From Streptomyces xanthophaeus (lineage in GTDB: Bacteria; Actinomycetota; Actinomycetes; Streptomycetales; Streptomycetaceae), in contig NZ_CP076543.1 of the NCBI RefSeq assembly GCF_030440515.1, positions 2,480,001 through 2,544,000 of the forward strand: DNA of 64,000 nucleotides, written 5' to 3'. The notes under the pieces were generated by a model. That model was not told the DNA's origin, did not search any database, and saw only the letters and a program-made list of their open reading frames with translations. Position numbers and translations under genes: made by a program. Positions 24,120 to 35,326 of the stretch are shown here, in pieces; positions within the stretch are counted from its first letter, which is position 1; each line of letters begins with the position of its first letter.

Positions 24120-25025
24120 GTGCTCATAGGCCTGCTGACCGCTGTCGCGGCGTCCATCTGCTACGGCACGGGATCCGTGCTGCAAGCCGTCGGCTCGCGC
24201 CGCGCCGCACGCATGTCCCCGACCGCCGCCGGGGTGACCGCCCATGGCGGCCCCAATCTGTCGTCGACCGCGAAAGCGGCGATGACCTGGGAATTCATCG
24301 TCGGTACCATCCTGGACTTCGTGGGCTTCGGACTCGGGGCCCTGGCCGCCCGGCTGCTTCCCCTCTTCCTCTCGCAGACGGTGATCAGTGCCAACCTGGT
24401 GATCACGGCCGTGCTGAGCGTGAAGATGCTCGGCATCCGGCTGAGCCGGAAGGAATGGGCCTCGATCGGTGTCGTCTGCACCGCGCTCGTGCTGCTGGCG
24501 ACGGCCGCGGGCCACGAGGGCGGCCACCACGCGCCGATGTCCACGCACTGGTGGCTGCTGGGGATCACCCTGCTGCTGATGGTGGGCGGCACGGTGGCCG
24601 TACGCCTCCTGGGCGGCGGCGCCGCGATCCTGGCGGGCCTGCTGTCGGGCCTGGGCTTCGGCGCGCTCGGCGTCGGCGTCCGGATCCTGAACGGCGTGGA
24701 CCCGTTCGACCTCGGCACCCTCCTCACCGACCCGGCCCTCTACGCCATCCTGGTGGCGGGCATCGGCGGCATGTACCTGCACACGGTCGCCCTCCAGATC
24801 GGCTCGGTGAACGGCGCGACGGCGGCCCTGGTCGTCGGCGAGACGGTGCTCCCCGGCGCGATCGGCGTCCTGTGGCTCGGCGACGCCTCCCGCCCCGGCC
24901 TGGCCTGGCTCGCGGTCCTCGGCTTCGTCATGGCCGTGGCCGGAGCGGTGGCGGTCGCCTGGTACGGCAAGCACGAGGGGGCCGACGAGGGGGCGGCCGC
25001 CCCGGTGCCGGAGCCGGTCGGCTGA
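24120..25025 (+). CDS. DMT/EamA-type multispanning transporter
   Basis: 301 residues with about nine or ten hydrophobic segments in two halves, as in the drug/metabolite transporter superfamily. It begins VLIGLLTAVAASICYGTGSVLQA and has a His-rich loop (GHEGGHHAPMSTH) between the halves, possibly metal-related. The GTG at 24120 is preferred over a TTG at 24117 because GGAG lies 6 bases upstream. No substrate can be assigned. Transcribed in the same direction as the LOG gene, with an inverted repeat in the gap. Confidence 0.75.
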   Translation: MLIGLLTAVAASICYGTGSVLQAVGSRRAARMSPTAAGVTAHGGPNLSSTAKAAMTWEFIVGTILDFVGFGLGALAARLLPLFLSQTVISANLVITAVLSVKMLGIRLSRKEWASIGVVCTALVLLATAAGHEGGHHAPMSTHWWLLGITLLLMVGGTVAVRLLGGGAAILAGLLSGLGFGALGVGVRILNGVDPFDLGTLLTDPALYAILVAGIGGMYLHTVALQIGSVNGATAALVVGETVLPGAIGVLWLGDASRPGLAWLAVLGFVMAVAGAVAVAWYGKHEGADEGAAAPVPEPVG

Positions 25026-25124
25026 CCCGCCGGCCGGCCGGGCCCCCTCACCCGGTCGGCCGCCCCCGGTGGTGGAGCGGCAGTGACTGCCGCTTGCTGG
25101 ACCAGGGGAGAGAGTGAGGGGTTC

Positions 25125-25766
25125 GTGAGTCCCACGACCGATCGGCTCGATACGCCACGCGCGGCCGGGATGGCCGGAATCGCCTTCGCCCTGCTGCTCG
25201 GGGCGGCGATCGTCCTGATGCGGATCGCCGTCCCGTCGGGCAACGCCGCCGACCTGCCCGTCGACCCGGACAAGCGCTGGGCGGTCCAAGTGGCACTGGA
25301 GATCGTGCCCTTCGCGGGCATCTTCTTCCTCTGGTTCATGGGTGCCCTGCGCGCGCACACGGGTGCGGCCGAGGACCGGTTCGTCGCCACCGTGTTCCTC
25401 GGCAGCGGATTCGTCTTCGTGGCCACCCTGTTCGCCTCGGCCGCGGCGGCGGGCACGGTGCTGGCCGAGGGCACGCCCTCCGATTTCGGCCGCCACTTCG
25501 CCTACACCCTCCTCGCGACGTACGCCATGCGGATGGCGGCCGTCTTCGTCCTCGCGACCTCGACCATCGGGCGGATGCTCGGCGTCTTCCCGCGGCCACT
25601 GGCCCTGCTGGGCACCGTCGTCGGCCTGGTCCTGCTGGTGGTCGGCTCCGGAGTGCCCTGGTCCGAGCTGGTGTTCCCGGTCTGGGCGCTGATCCTCAGC
25701 CTGTACATCCTGCGCGTCCGGCGCGGCACCTCACGCCGGCCCCCGGCCTCCACAGACCCGCCCTGA
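25125..25766 (+). CDS. Four-helix membrane protein of unknown function
   Basis: 213 residues from a GTG at 25125, with GAGGGG just upstream; the frame is open to 25083. Hydrophobic segments lie near residues 16-36, 58-76, 90-112, 135-155 and 160-195. The pattern PDKRWAVQVALEIVPFAGIFFLWFMG is seen in uncharacterised actinobacterial membrane proteins. No catalytic motif is visible. Stand-alone gene between the DMT transporter and the ferredoxin. Confidence 0.7.
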   Translation: MSPTTDRLDTPRAAGMAGIAFALLLGAAIVLMRIAVPSGNAADLPVDPDKRWAVQVALEIVPFAGIFFLWFMGALRAHTGAAEDRFVATVFLGSGFVFVATLFASAAAAGTVLAEGTPSDFGRHFAYTLLATYAMRMAAVFVLATSTIGRMLGVFPRPLALLGTVVGLVLLVVGSGVPWSELVFPVWALILSLYILRVRRGTSRRPPASTDPP

Positions 25767-25887
25767 CCTGGGGATCCGCACTCCGGCAGGCGGCCTGTGG
25801 GTGCCGCGTGCATGCTGGTGGGAAGGGGAGGACCCGGGGGTTCGGGGGGTGACGGGGAGGAACGGCCGAGGGAAAGGCAGAACCGTC

Positions 25888-26151
25888 ATGAGGCTTGTCG
25901 TCGACCTCAACCGCTGCCAGGGATACGCCCAGTGCGCTTTCCTCGCTCCCGATGTCTTCGCCATGCACGGCGACGAGTCGCTGCTCTACAACCCGCAGGC
26001 GGATCCGGAGCAGCGCGAGGACGTCATGCGTGCCGTGGCTGCCTGTCCGGTACAGGCCATCCTTCTGGAGATCACGGACGAGGACATGGCGAACATGGTG
26101 GCCCCGGACGCCGTGGCCGGCGCCGGATCTCCTTCCGGAGGCGCGCGGTGA
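25888..26151 (+). CDS. [3Fe-4S] ferredoxin of P450 type
   Basis: 87 residues. It has three ligand cysteines, C10 and C16 in CQGYAQC and C53 before Pro (AACPVQ), with Tyr/Ala where a fourth Cys would be: the [3Fe-4S] pattern of actinomycete P450 ferredoxins. It carries electrons from the reductase to the P450. GGGAAAGG lies upstream of the ATG. Its TGA overlaps the GTG of the reductase gene, and the P450 gene follows, giving a complete electron-transfer chain in one operon. Confidence 0.88.
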   Translation: MRLVVDLNRCQGYAQCAFLAPDVFAMHGDESLLYNPQADPEQREDVMRAVAACPVQAILLEITDEDMANMVAPDAVAGAGSPSGGAR

Positions 26152-27551
26152 CCGGTGCAGGAACACACGACGGATCCCTGGAGCACCTCAAGCGCGAGGG
26201 CCGCATCGTCGTCGTCGGCGCGTCCCTGGCCGGTCTGCGGGCCGCCGAGACCATGCGCGAGAAGGGTTTCGCCGGTTCGCTCACGATGATCGGCGACGAA
26301 CCGTACGAGCCGTACGACCGGCCCCCGCTGTCCAAGCAGGTCCTGCTGGGCAACGCGGTCGCCGACCACACCGCGCTCCCCCGCCGCCGGGCCATCGACG
26401 CCGACTGGCGCCTCGGGGTCCCGGCCACGGGCCTGGACATGGCCGGGCGCCGGGTCAGGCTCGGCAACGGCGACGAGGTCGAGTACGACCGGCTGCTGAT
26501 CGCCACCGGCGTACGCGCCCGGCCCTGGCCCAATCCGGAGGAAGGCGCCCTCAAGGGTGTCTTCGTACTGCGCACCCGGGACGACGGCGAGGGGCTGCAA
26601 CGGGCCCTGGCCGCCGGTCCCCGCCGGGTCCTGGTCATCGGAGCCGGTTTCACCGGGTCCGAGATCGCCTCCGCGTGCCGCGAGCGCGGCCTGGACGTCA
26701 CCGTCGCCGAGCGGGGCGAGGCGCCGCTGGTCGGAGCGCTGGGCGGGGTGATCGGCGCGGTGGCCGCCGAGATGCACCGTGAGAACGGCGTCGACCTGCG
26801 CACCGGAATCATGGTGACCTCGCTGGAGGGTGACCCCTCCGGGCGGGTCCGCGCCGCGCACTTCTCCGACGGGTCCACCGTCGAGGCGGACGTGGTGGTC
26901 GTCTCGCTGGGCGCGCAGCGCAACACCGAGTGGCTCGCCGGCTCCGGGCTCGGTGCGGGCCCGCGGGGCATCGCCTGCGATGCGGGCTGCCGGGCCTTCG
27001 ACGTCCGGGGCATCGTCACCGATGACATCTACGTGGCGGGTGACGTGGCACGTTCCCCGCACGCCCTGTTCGGCTACCAGTTCCTGTCGCTGGAGCACTG
27101 GGGCAACGCCGTCGCCCAGGCCGACACCGCCGCGCACAACATGCTCAGCGAGAGCGCCGACCGCCGCCCCCACCTGTGGGTTCCGGCGTTCTGGTCCTCC
27201 CAGTTCGGCGTGAACATCAAGTCGGTCGGGGTACCGCCGATGGGGACCGAGATCCTCATCACCCAGGGCTCGCTCGCCGAGCGCCGGTTCGCGGCCGTGT
27301 ACGGGTACCAGGGGCGGCTGATCGCCGCCGTCACCTTCGACAACTGCCGGTGGCTGCCGTTCTACGAGCAGCAGATCGAGGCCACGGCGCCGTTCCCGCC
27401 GGAGTTCTCCACGGTGGACCGCAGGCCCGACGGAGCCAAGCCGCTGCCGGCCGACTTCCCGGACCCGTCCGTCCCCACCCACGGGCCGACCATCACGCTG
27501 AGCGGCTATTCACCGGCCGACAGGAAGATGACCTTCACTCCCGGAAGATGA
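26148..27551 (+). CDS. FAD-dependent NAD(P)H:ferredoxin reductase
   Basis: 467 residues from a GTG at 26148 with GGAGG upstream. Two Rossmann motifs: FAD site IVVVGASLAGLRAAETMRE near the N-terminus and NAD(P)H site VLVIGAGFTGSEIA about residues 160-175; the DDIYVAGDVA block binds FAD. This is the putidaredoxin reductase-type architecture. It reduces the ferredoxin encoded just upstream (four-base overlap). The C-terminal ~50 residues past the usual reductase end are Pro-rich and of unknown use. Confidence 0.88.
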   Translation: MTGAGTHDGSLEHLKREGRIVVVGASLAGLRAAETMREKGFAGSLTMIGDEPYEPYDRPPLSKQVLLGNAVADHTALPRRRAIDADWRLGVPATGLDMAGRRVRLGNGDEVEYDRLLIATGVRARPWPNPEEGALKGVFVLRTRDDGEGLQRALAAGPRRVLVIGAGFTGSEIASACRERGLDVTVAERGEAPLVGALGGVIGAVAAEMHRENGVDLRTGIMVTSLEGDPSGRVRAAHFSDGSTVEADVVVVSLGAQRNTEWLAGSGLGAGPRGIACDAGCRAFDVRGIVTDDIYVAGDVARSPHALFGYQFLSLEHWGNAVAQADTAAHNMLSESADRRPHLWVPAFWSSQFGVNIKSVGVPPMGTEILITQGSLAERRFAAVYGYQGRLIAAVTFDNCRWLPFYEQQIEATAPFPPEFSTVDRRPDGAKPLPADFPDPSVPTHGPTITLSGYSPADRKMTFTPGR

Positions 27552-27618
27552 CCTTCGCCCCCGCGCACCACCGGCCGCGCCGCACCGCGCCCTCCCCCGA
27601 GGATCACGAGGACCTGTC

Positions 27619-28862
27619 ATGACACAAGCCCTGTTGCGGGAGATCATCGACTACGCGAACCGTGCGAATCCGTACCCGCTGTACGAGGAACTCCGCAAGA
27701 CGCCGGTGTCCCACGACGGGGACGGACCGTACGTCATCAGCACGTACTACGAGATCCACAGCCTCCTGCACGACCCGCGGATCAGCTCCGACGCCAAGAA
27801 CCTGAAGGCGACCGGGGACGATCCGCTGGGGGGCCAGTCCGACGAGGAGGGGACCACGCTGCCCCCGTCCTTCCTCAAGCTCGACCCGCCCGACCACGAC
27901 CGCCTGCGGCGGATGACGAACCGCCCCTTCGGGCCGCCGCACGCCCCTCACCGGGTGCACGACATGCGCGAGGAACTCGGCGGCCTCGTCTCCGGGCTCA
28001 TCGACGGCATCGTGGAGACCGGACAGATGGACCGGATCGACCTGGTCGACCAGTTCGCGTACCCCTTCCCGGTCTCGGTCATCTGCCGGCTGCTCGGCAT
28101 CCCCCGCGAGGACGAGCCCCGCTTCCACGTGTGGGCGGAGACCCTGGCCGCCAGCCTGGACCCCGACCCGGACGCGGACCCCACGCAGCACGGCAAGGGC
28201 GCGATGGACGCCCGCATGGAGCTGGGCATGTACCTGGCCGGGCTGATCGAGGAGCGCCGCAAGAAGCCGGGCGACGACATGCTGTCCCAGCTGGCGACGG
28301 CGGACGGTCCGGACGGTGCGATGACCACCATGGAGGCGCTCAGCACCTCCGCGCTGCTGCTGATCGCGGGCCACGAGACCACGGTCAACCTCATCACCAA
28401 CGGGATGCTGACGCTGCTGCGCCACCCGGAGGTCCTCCAGCGGCTGCGCGACGATCCCGACCTGGCCGTCCCGATCGTCGAGGAGCTGCTGCGGTACGAG
28501 CCGCCGGTGCAGCTGCTGCCCCAGCGCACCACCCTGTCCGACGTCGAGGTCGCCGGTGTCACCATCCCCAAGGGCGCGTCCCTGTGGCTGATGCTGGCCT
28601 CCGGGAACCGCGACCCGAAGCGGTTCGAGGACCCCGACCGCTTCGACCCCGACCGCAAGGACATCCAGCACCTCGGCCTCGGCAGCGGGATCCACAGCTG
28701 CTTCGGGGCGCCGCTGGCCCGGCAGGAGGCCCAGCTGGCACTGAGCGAGCTGGCCCGCCGGCTGGAGAACCCCCGGCTGCTGGAGGACCCGCCCCAGTAC
28801 CGGCAGAACGCGGTCCTGCGCGGCCCGCGCCACCTGCCGATCGCCTGCGACGGCATCCGTCC

Positions 28863-28866
<4 letters not shown>
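27619..28866 (+). CDS. Cytochrome P450 monooxygenase
   Basis: 415 residues, soluble bacterial class. I-helix oxygen motif IAGHETT, K-helix EELLRYEPP (ExxR) and heme-thiolate loop GLGSGIHSCFGAPLAR with C361. The residue before the first Gly of the heme loop is Leu instead of the usual Phe, a modest departure. Preceded by its ferredoxin and reductase genes, so the operon encodes a self-sufficient oxygenase system. Substrate unknown; no biosynthetic cluster genes are nearby. Ends in TAG that overlaps the opposing ABC gene stop through CTAG. Confidence 0.92.
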
Positions 28867-29902
<1,036 letters not shown>

Positions 29903-29903
<1 letters not shown>

Positions 29904-31639
29904 CAGAACTCTCCGGAGGTCTTGTCGGGCCGCAGTCGCTCCAGCAGCAGCAGGGACACCGCGCACACCAGCATCAGGATCGTGCTCAGGGCCATCGCCT
30001 GCCCGTAGTTCAGTTCTCCGGCCCGCCCCAGCAGCCGCGCCACGGCCACCGGCAGCGTCGGCCGGTCCGCCCGCGCGATGAACACGGTCGCGCCGAACTC
30101 CCCCAGCGACACCGCGAAGGCGAACCCGGCCGCGATCAGCAGCGCCCGCCGCACCAGCGGAAGGTCCACCTCCCGCCAGGCCCGCAGCGGCGACGCGCCG
30201 AGCACTGCGGCGGCCTCCCGCAGCCGCCCGTCCACCGCGCGCAGCACCGGCAGCATGGTCCGTACGACGAAGGGCACGCCCACCAGGGCCTGCGCCAGCG
30301 GCACCAGGATCCACGAGGTCCGCAGGTCCAGCGGCGGCTTGTCCAGGGTGATCAGGAAACCGAAGCCCACGGTCACCGCGGACACCCCGAGCGGGAGCAT
30401 CAGCAGCGCGTCGAAGCCGCGTACGAAGCGGCCCCCGCGCCGGGTCAGCGCCGCGGCCGCGAGTCCCCCGATGACCAGGGCGATCGCGGTGGCGGCGAGC
30501 GCGTACTGCAGGGAGTTCCAGATCGCCTCCAGCGGCGCGACCAGGAAGGTCCCGCCACCGGCGCCCGCGTCCTGCAGGGCCCGGTAGTAGCCGAGGCCGT
30601 AGCCGCCGGGGGTGTCGAAGGACCGCTCGACCAGCACGCCCAGCGGCGCCGCGATCAGCAGCGCGACGGTCAGCAGCACGCCGCCCAGCAGGGTGCGCTG
30701 CGCCCAGCCGCGCGGCCGGTGCGTGGTGCGGCCCGGATCGACCAGCCGCAGCGCGGTCTCGCGCTTGCGGACGGTCCAGGCGTGCACGGCGAGGATCGCG
30801 CCGATCGCGGCGAACTGCACCATCGTCAGGACGGCCGCCGTCGGCAGGTCCAGAAGCTGCGCGGTCTGCCGGTAGACCTCCACCTCCAGGGTGGAGTACG
30901 ACGGTCCGCCGAGGATCAGTACGACGCCGAAGGAGCTGAAGGTGAACAGGAACACCATCAGCGAGGCGGCGGCCACCGACGGGGCGAGCGCGGGCAGCGT
31001 CACGCGCCGCCAGGCGGCGAACCGTCCGGCGCCCAGCACCCGGGCGGCCTCTTCCTGGCGCGGGTCCAGCTGGGCCCACAGCCCGCCGACCGTGCGGACG
31101 ACGACGGCGTAGTTGAAGAAGACGTGTGCGAGCAGGATCGCCCAGACGGTGGTGTCGAGCCGGACGCCCGCCAGTTCGTCCAGCAGACCGCCCCGCCCCA
31201 GCAGCGCGAGGAAGGCGGTGCCGACCACCACGGTCGGCAGCACGAAGGGAACGGTCACGACGGCGCGCAGCAGCTGCTTGCCCGGGAACTCGAAGCGCGC
31301 GAAGACGTACGCGGCGGGGAGCGCGATCAGCAGGGTGAGGAGGGTCGAGGCGAACGCCTGCCAGGTGGTGAACCACAGCACGTCGGCGATGTCGGGCCGG
31401 GCCAGCACCTCCGCGAAGCGGCCGAACTGCCACCCTTCGTCGGTCTTCAGGCCGCGCCCGACGATCGCGGCGACGGGGTAGGCGAAGAACAGCCCGAAGA
31501 AGGCGAGGGGGACGGCCATCAGGGCGAGCCGCACGGCGGTCGCCCGCGCCCCCTCACGGGGGCCGGAGCCCGGCGCGGCGTCCCCCGACGCCACGCCCGG
31601 CTCCTTGGTACCGCTTACTTCACGACGAGCGCGGTCCAT
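29903..31639 (-). CDS. thiP: Thiamine ABC transporter permease, two fused permease domains (ThiP-like)
   Basis: 578 residues with about twelve membrane spans in two homologous halves, each with an EAA loop (QEEAARVLGAGRFAAW about residue 200 and LREAAAVLGASPLRAW about residue 470). Fused permeases are typical of ThiP and of some iron transporters; the riboswitch and ThiB-like partner favour thiamine. The ATG at 31639 is used; a GTG at 31651 is possible. It overlaps the end of the binding-protein gene by 25 bases, showing tight coupling. Confidence 0.86.
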
Positions 31640-32715
31640 GCCTTGACCCACTGCTCACGGTTCTTGGCGATGGTCTCGGGAGCCACGTTCTCCGGCTTCT
31701 CGACCACCACACCGTGCTTGGTGAACAGCTCCGGCAGGACGGCGTCCTTCGTCACGGGGTTCACGAACATCTGGAGCGGCATGTCCTCCTGGAACTTCTT
31801 GCTGACCAGGAAGTCCACGAGGGCCTTGCCGCCCTCCTCGTTCTTGGCGCCCTTGAGCAGACCCGCGAACTCGATCTGGCGGAAGCAGGTGCCGGTGGAG
31901 ACGCCCGTGGGGGCCTCGGCCGGCTGCGGCTCGCCGTACAGGACCTCGACCGGCGGGCTGGAGGCGTAGGAGACGACCAGCGGGCGGTCGCCCTTGGCCT
32001 TCTTGCCGCCCGCGGAGCCGGAGAAGCGCTCGTTGTAGGCCTGCTCCCAGCCGTCGACGACCTCGACGCCGTTGGCCTTCAGCTTGCTCCAGTAGTCCTT
32101 CCAGCCGTCCTCGCCGTACTTGCCGACGGAGGCGAGCAGGAAGCCGAGACCGGGCGAGGAGGTCGCGGCGTTCTCGGTGACCAGGAGGTTCTTGTACTCC
32201 GGCTTGGTCAGGTCGTCCAGCGTCTGCGGCGGGGCGATCTTCTTCTCGGCGAAGTACGCCTTGTCGTAGTTGACGCAGATGTCGCCGGAGTCGATCGGGG
32301 TGACCCGGTGCTCCTTGTCGAGCACGTACTCGGGCTTCACGTCGGCGAGGCCCTTGGCCTCGTACGGGGTGAAGATGCCGTTGTCGAGGGCGCGCGAGAG
32401 GAGGGTGTTGTCCACGCCGAAGAAGACGTCGCCGCGCGGGGAGCCCTTGGTGAGGATCTCCTGGTTCAGCGCCGCGCCCGCGTCCCCGGACTTCAGGACC
32501 TTGACCGTGTAGCCGCTCTGCTGCTCGAACTCCTTGAGGACCGCCTCGGTCACGTTGAAGGAGTCGTGGGAGACGAGCGTGACGGTCTTGGACTTCGGGG
32601 CGCCGCTCGCCTCCGCGGTCTTGTCCTCGGCGTCGCCGCCGCCGCAGGCGCTGAGCGTGGTGACGCCCAGCGCGGCCGCGAGCGCGACGCCCGCCAGCTT
32701 CTTGGTGGTGCTCAT
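31615..32715 (-). CDS. thiB: Thiamine-binding lipoprotein, ThiB-like
   Basis: 366 residues. Signal MSTTKKLAGVALAAALGVTTLSAC ends in a lipobox LSAC, so it is a membrane-anchored extracytoplasmic binding protein. The mature part carries VTLVSHDSFNVTEAVLKEFE, SPRGDVFFGVDNTLLSRAL and SGDICVNYDK, blocks shared with ThiB. The ATG at 32715 has AGGAGG 9 bases upstream, and that site lies in a hairpin (32726-32744). The leader contains a TPP riboswitch, which independently identifies the system as thiamine import. Confidence 0.92.
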   Translation of the reverse strand: MSTTKKLAGVALAAALGVTTLSACGGGDAEDKTAEASGAPKSKTVTLVSHDSFNVTEAVLKEFEQQSGYTVKVLKSGDAGAALNQEILTKGSPRGDVFFGVDNTLLSRALDNGIFTPYEAKGLADVKPEYVLDKEHRVTPIDSGDICVNYDKAYFAEKKIAPPQTLDDLTKPEYKNLLVTENAATSSPGLGFLLASVGKYGEDGWKDYWSKLKANGVEVVDGWEQAYNERFSGSAGGKKAKGDRPLVVSYASSPPVEVLYGEPQPAEAPTGVSTGTCFRQIEFAGLLKGAKNEEGGKALVDFLVSKKFQEDMPLQMFVNPVTKDAVLPELFTKHGVVVEKPENVAPETIAKNREQWVKAWTALVVK

Positions 32716-32725
32716 CGGTGAATTC

Positions 32726-32744
32726 CTCCTGGGATGTCCAGGAG
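32726..32744 (-). promoter_or_regulatory. Shine-Dalgarno-sequestering hairpin of thiB
   Basis: CTCCTGG and CCAGGAG pair around a five-base loop, and on the minus strand the 3' arm is the AGGAGG ribosome site. Folding would block translation initiation of thiB, fitting a translational OFF state driven by the TPP riboswitch upstream. Confidence 0.65.
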
Positions 32745-32752
32745 AAGACGCG

Positions 32753-32791
32753 GCCCTGCCCGGCGCTGCGAGAGCGGACGCCGGGCAGGGC
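32753..32791 (-). terminator. 13-bp hairpin in the thiB leader, expression platform candidate
   Basis: GCCCTGCCCGGCG (32753-32765) and CGCCGGGCAGGGC (32779-32791) are perfectly complementary, 13-base loop. It lies between the TPP aptamer and the ribosome-site hairpin. It could be a transcription terminator (no U tract) or a structural spacer that helps transmit ligand binding. Confidence 0.6.
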
Positions 32792-32810
32792 GCAACAGCA
32801 AGAGTGGTGA

Positions 32811-32905
32811 CCGAACTTCCTACCCCGAATGACCGGGGCGAGGTTCAGAGGGTCTGCGGATGACGGATACCGCACTCTCAGCGCTGTGGCGCTCCCCTGT
32901 CGGAA
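32811..32905 (-). promoter_or_regulatory. TPP riboswitch (THI element) controlling the thiamine transporter
   Basis: On the minus strand the aptamer reads CAGGGGAGC, GCGCTGAGAGTGCGG, then CAGACCCTCTGAACCTC, GGTCATTC and GTAGGAAGTTCGG. These are the conserved THI-box segments (GGGG, CTGAGA, ACCCTTtGAACCTG, GGGTAGGAA), and CCGAC/TTCGG closes P1. TPP binding should lower thiBPQ expression, through the hairpins that follow. Confidence 0.94.
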
Positions 32906-32966
32906 TATGAAATTGGTTCGGCCACAGGGTACCCCGTGGCCGAATCGCGTCGAACAGAAGCGGAAT

Positions 32967-34082
32967 CTAGCGCTCCGAGGCAGCCAGCTGGCCGCACGCG
33001 CCGTCGATCTCCTGGCCCCGGGTGTCCCGTACGGTCACCGGCACGCCGTGGCGGGCGATGGCCTCCACGAAGGCCTTCTCGTCCTCGGGACGCGAGGCGG
33101 TCCACTTGGAGCCCGGCGTCGGGTTGAGCGGGATCAGGTTGACGTGCACCCGCTTGCCCTTGAGCAGCTTGCCCAGGAGGTCACCGCGCCAGGCCTGGTC
33201 GTTGATGTCTCGGATCAGGGCGTACTCGATCGAGATCCGGCGTCCGGACTTCTCGGCGTACTCCCAGGCCGCGCCGAGCACCTCGCGGACGTTCCAGCGG
33301 GTGTTCACGGGGACGAGGGTGTCGCGCAGCTCGTCGTCCGGCGCGTGCAGCGAGACGGCCAGACGGCACTTGAAGCCCTCGTCGGCGAAGCGCAGCATGG
33401 CCGGGACCAGGCCGACGGTGGAGACGGTGATACCGCGCTGCGACAGACCCAGGCCGTCGGGCTCCGGGTCGGTGAGCCGGCGGATGGCGCCGACCACGCG
33501 GTTGTAGTTGGCGAGCGGCTCGCCCATGCCCATGAAGACGATGTTCGACAGGCGTGCCGGACCGCCGGGGACCTCGCCGTCACGCAGCGCGCGCATGCCG
33601 TCGACGATCTGGTGCACGATCTCGGCGGTGGACAGGTTGCGGTCCAGGCCCGCCTGGCCGGTGGCGCAGAACGGACAGTTCATGCCGCAGCCGGCCTGCG
33701 AGGAGATGCACATGGTGACCCGGTCGGGGTAGCGCATCAGCACGGACTCGACGAGCGTGCCGTCGTGCAGCTTCCACAGGGTCTTGCGGGTGGTGTCGTC
33801 GTCGCACGAGATGTGCCGGATGACGCTCATCAGGTCCGGCAGCAGCTCCTGCTGGAGCTTCTCCCGCGAGCCGGCCGGGATGTCGGTCCACTCGGCCGGG
33901 TCGTGCGCGTACCGGGCGAAGTAGTGCTGGGAGAGCTGCTTGGCCCGGAACGGCTTCTCGCCGATCGCGGCGACCGCCTCGCGGCGCTCGGCCGGGGTCA
34001 GGTCGGCAAGGTGCCGGGGCGGCTTCTTGGCCCCGCGAGGGGCGACAAAAGTAAGCTCACCCGGAACAGGACGGGGGGCCAT
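32967..34082 (-). CDS. rlmN: Dual-specificity rRNA/tRNA adenine C2 methyltransferase RlmN
   Basis: 371 residues, full length. Radical-SAM cluster cysteines C132, C136 and C139 in GCGMNCPFC, and the two reactive cysteines expected from the family (C125 in TMCISSQ and C363 in DGACGQL). It methylates A2503 of 23S rRNA and A37 of some tRNAs through a methyl-Cys relay. GAGGAG lies 9 bases before the ATG. It follows the cdsA gene on the same strand after a terminator hairpin. Confidence 0.95.
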   Translation of the reverse strand: MAPRPVPGELTFVAPRGAKKPPRHLADLTPAERREAVAAIGEKPFRAKQLSQHYFARYAHDPAEWTDIPAGSREKLQQELLPDLMSVIRHISCDDDTTRKTLWKLHDGTLVESVLMRYPDRVTMCISSQAGCGMNCPFCATGQAGLDRNLSTAEIVHQIVDGMRALRDGEVPGGPARLSNIVFMGMGEPLANYNRVVGAIRRLTDPEPDGLGLSQRGITVSTVGLVPAMLRFADEGFKCRLAVSLHAPDDELRDTLVPVNTRWNVREVLGAAWEYAEKSGRRISIEYALIRDINDQAWRGDLLGKLLKGKRVHVNLIPLNPTPGSKWTASRPEDEKAFVEAIARHGVPVTVRDTRGQEIDGACGQLAASER

Positions 34083-34198
34083 GAGTGGTACTCCTCAAGT
34101 CTGACGAACCCTGGGCGGGCGATCTCCGCACGCGAGCGGAGTCGACGTGATGGCACGCCCGGTGCCCGGAGAGCTCACGGGTCCATCCCGTAGAAACG

Positions 34199-34232
34199 GG
34201 AAAGCGCACCACCTGTGAGTGGCGCGCTTTCC
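34199..34232 (-). terminator. Terminator hairpin downstream of cdsA
   Basis: GGAAAGCGCACCAC (34199-34212) and GTGGCGCGCTTTCC (34219-34232) pair with one wobble-type mismatch and a 6-base loop, 18 bases after the cdsA stop. Confidence 0.75.
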
Positions 34233-34249
34233 AGGATAACCCGGACGGG

Positions 34250-35326
34250 TCAGCCGGTGCCGACGAAGGCCGCCAGCAGCAGCCACACCACGGGGGCCGT
34301 CGGGAGCAGGGAGTCCAGCCGGTCCATGATGCCGCCGTGTCCCGGCAGCAGGGTGCCCATGTCCTTGATGCCCAGGTCCCGCTTGATCATCGACTCGCCC
34401 AGGTCGCCCAGGGTGGCGCTGACCGCGACCGCGAGGCCCAGCAGCAGGCCCTGCCACCAGGAACCGCCGTCGATCAGGAACTCCATGCACAGCGCGCCGG
34501 CCGCCATCGCGAAGGCCACCGCGCCGAACAGTCCCTCGCGGGTCTTGCCGGGGCTGATGCGCGGCGCGAGCTTGGTCTTGCCGAAGCGCCAGCCGACCGC
34601 GTAGGCCCCGGTGTCGCTGACCACGGTCAGGAGCAGGAAGGTGATCACGCGCTCGGGGCCGTCGTCGGCGGTGAGGAGCATCGCGACGAAGGTGGCCAGG
34701 AAGGGCACGTAGAACGCCGCGAAGGCGCCCGCCGTGACGTCCTTGAGGTAGTCCTCGGGTGGTTCGGTCATCCGCCACACCAGGACCGCCAGCACGGTCA
34801 GGGCCATGGCGACCCAGGCACCCTCGGCCCCCCGGACGTATCCGGCGATGACCATGGCGGCGCCGCCGACCGCGAGCGGGACCAGCGGGGCCTTGATGCC
34901 CTTCTGCTCCTGCAGCCGGGAGGTGAGCTCCCACAGGCCGACGACGACCGCGACGACGATGACGCCGACGAAGACGGCCTTGACGATCAGCAGCGAGGCG
35001 AAGATCACCGCGCCGAGACCCACGCCCACCCCTATGGCGGCCCGCAGATCCCGGCCCGCGCGCTTCTTCGGCGGCGGGGGCGAGGCGTCCTGCGGCTGCT
35101 GGGCATGCGGAGGCGGGGGGCTGGGCATGGGCTCCTGCGGCGGCGTATCGGCGCGGAAGAGGGGGCCGCTGTCGGCGGCGACCCCCCGATCGCGTGCTTC
35201 CCGGTCGTCGAAGTCACGGCCGGCGGCATCGGGCACGATGGGCATGGGCCGAGTGTGCGGGCCCACCTGCGCATCGTATGCGGGACCCGCCGGAACCGGC
35301 TCCGGCTGCCAGGAAGTGTCGTTCAT
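34250..35326 (-). CDS. cdsA: Phosphatidate cytidylyltransferase
   Basis: 358 residues. The N-terminal ~90 residues are a Pro-rich cytoplasmic extension (MPSPPPPHAQQPQDASPPPP) absent from enterobacterial CdsA; then eight or so membrane spans and the CDP-alcohol signature SMIKRDLGIKDMGTLLPGHGG with DRLD. It makes CDP-diacylglycerol for phospholipid synthesis. Its ATG overlaps the frr stop (TGATG), so frr-cdsA are coupled, as in other Streptomyces. Confidence 0.93.
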   Translation of the reverse strand: MNDTSWQPEPVPAGPAYDAQVGPHTRPMPIVPDAAGRDFDDREARDRGVAADSGPLFRADTPPQEPMPSPPPPHAQQPQDASPPPPKKRAGRDLRAAIGVGVGLGAVIFASLLIVKAVFVGVIVVAVVVGLWELTSRLQEQKGIKAPLVPLAVGGAAMVIAGYVRGAEGAWVAMALTVLAVLVWRMTEPPEDYLKDVTAGAFAAFYVPFLATFVAMLLTADDGPERVITFLLLTVVSDTGAYAVGWRFGKTKLAPRISPGKTREGLFGAVAFAMAAGALCMEFLIDGGSWWQGLLLGLAVAVSATLGDLGESMIKRDLGIKDMGTLLPGHGGIMDRLDSLLPTAPVVWLLLAAFVGTG

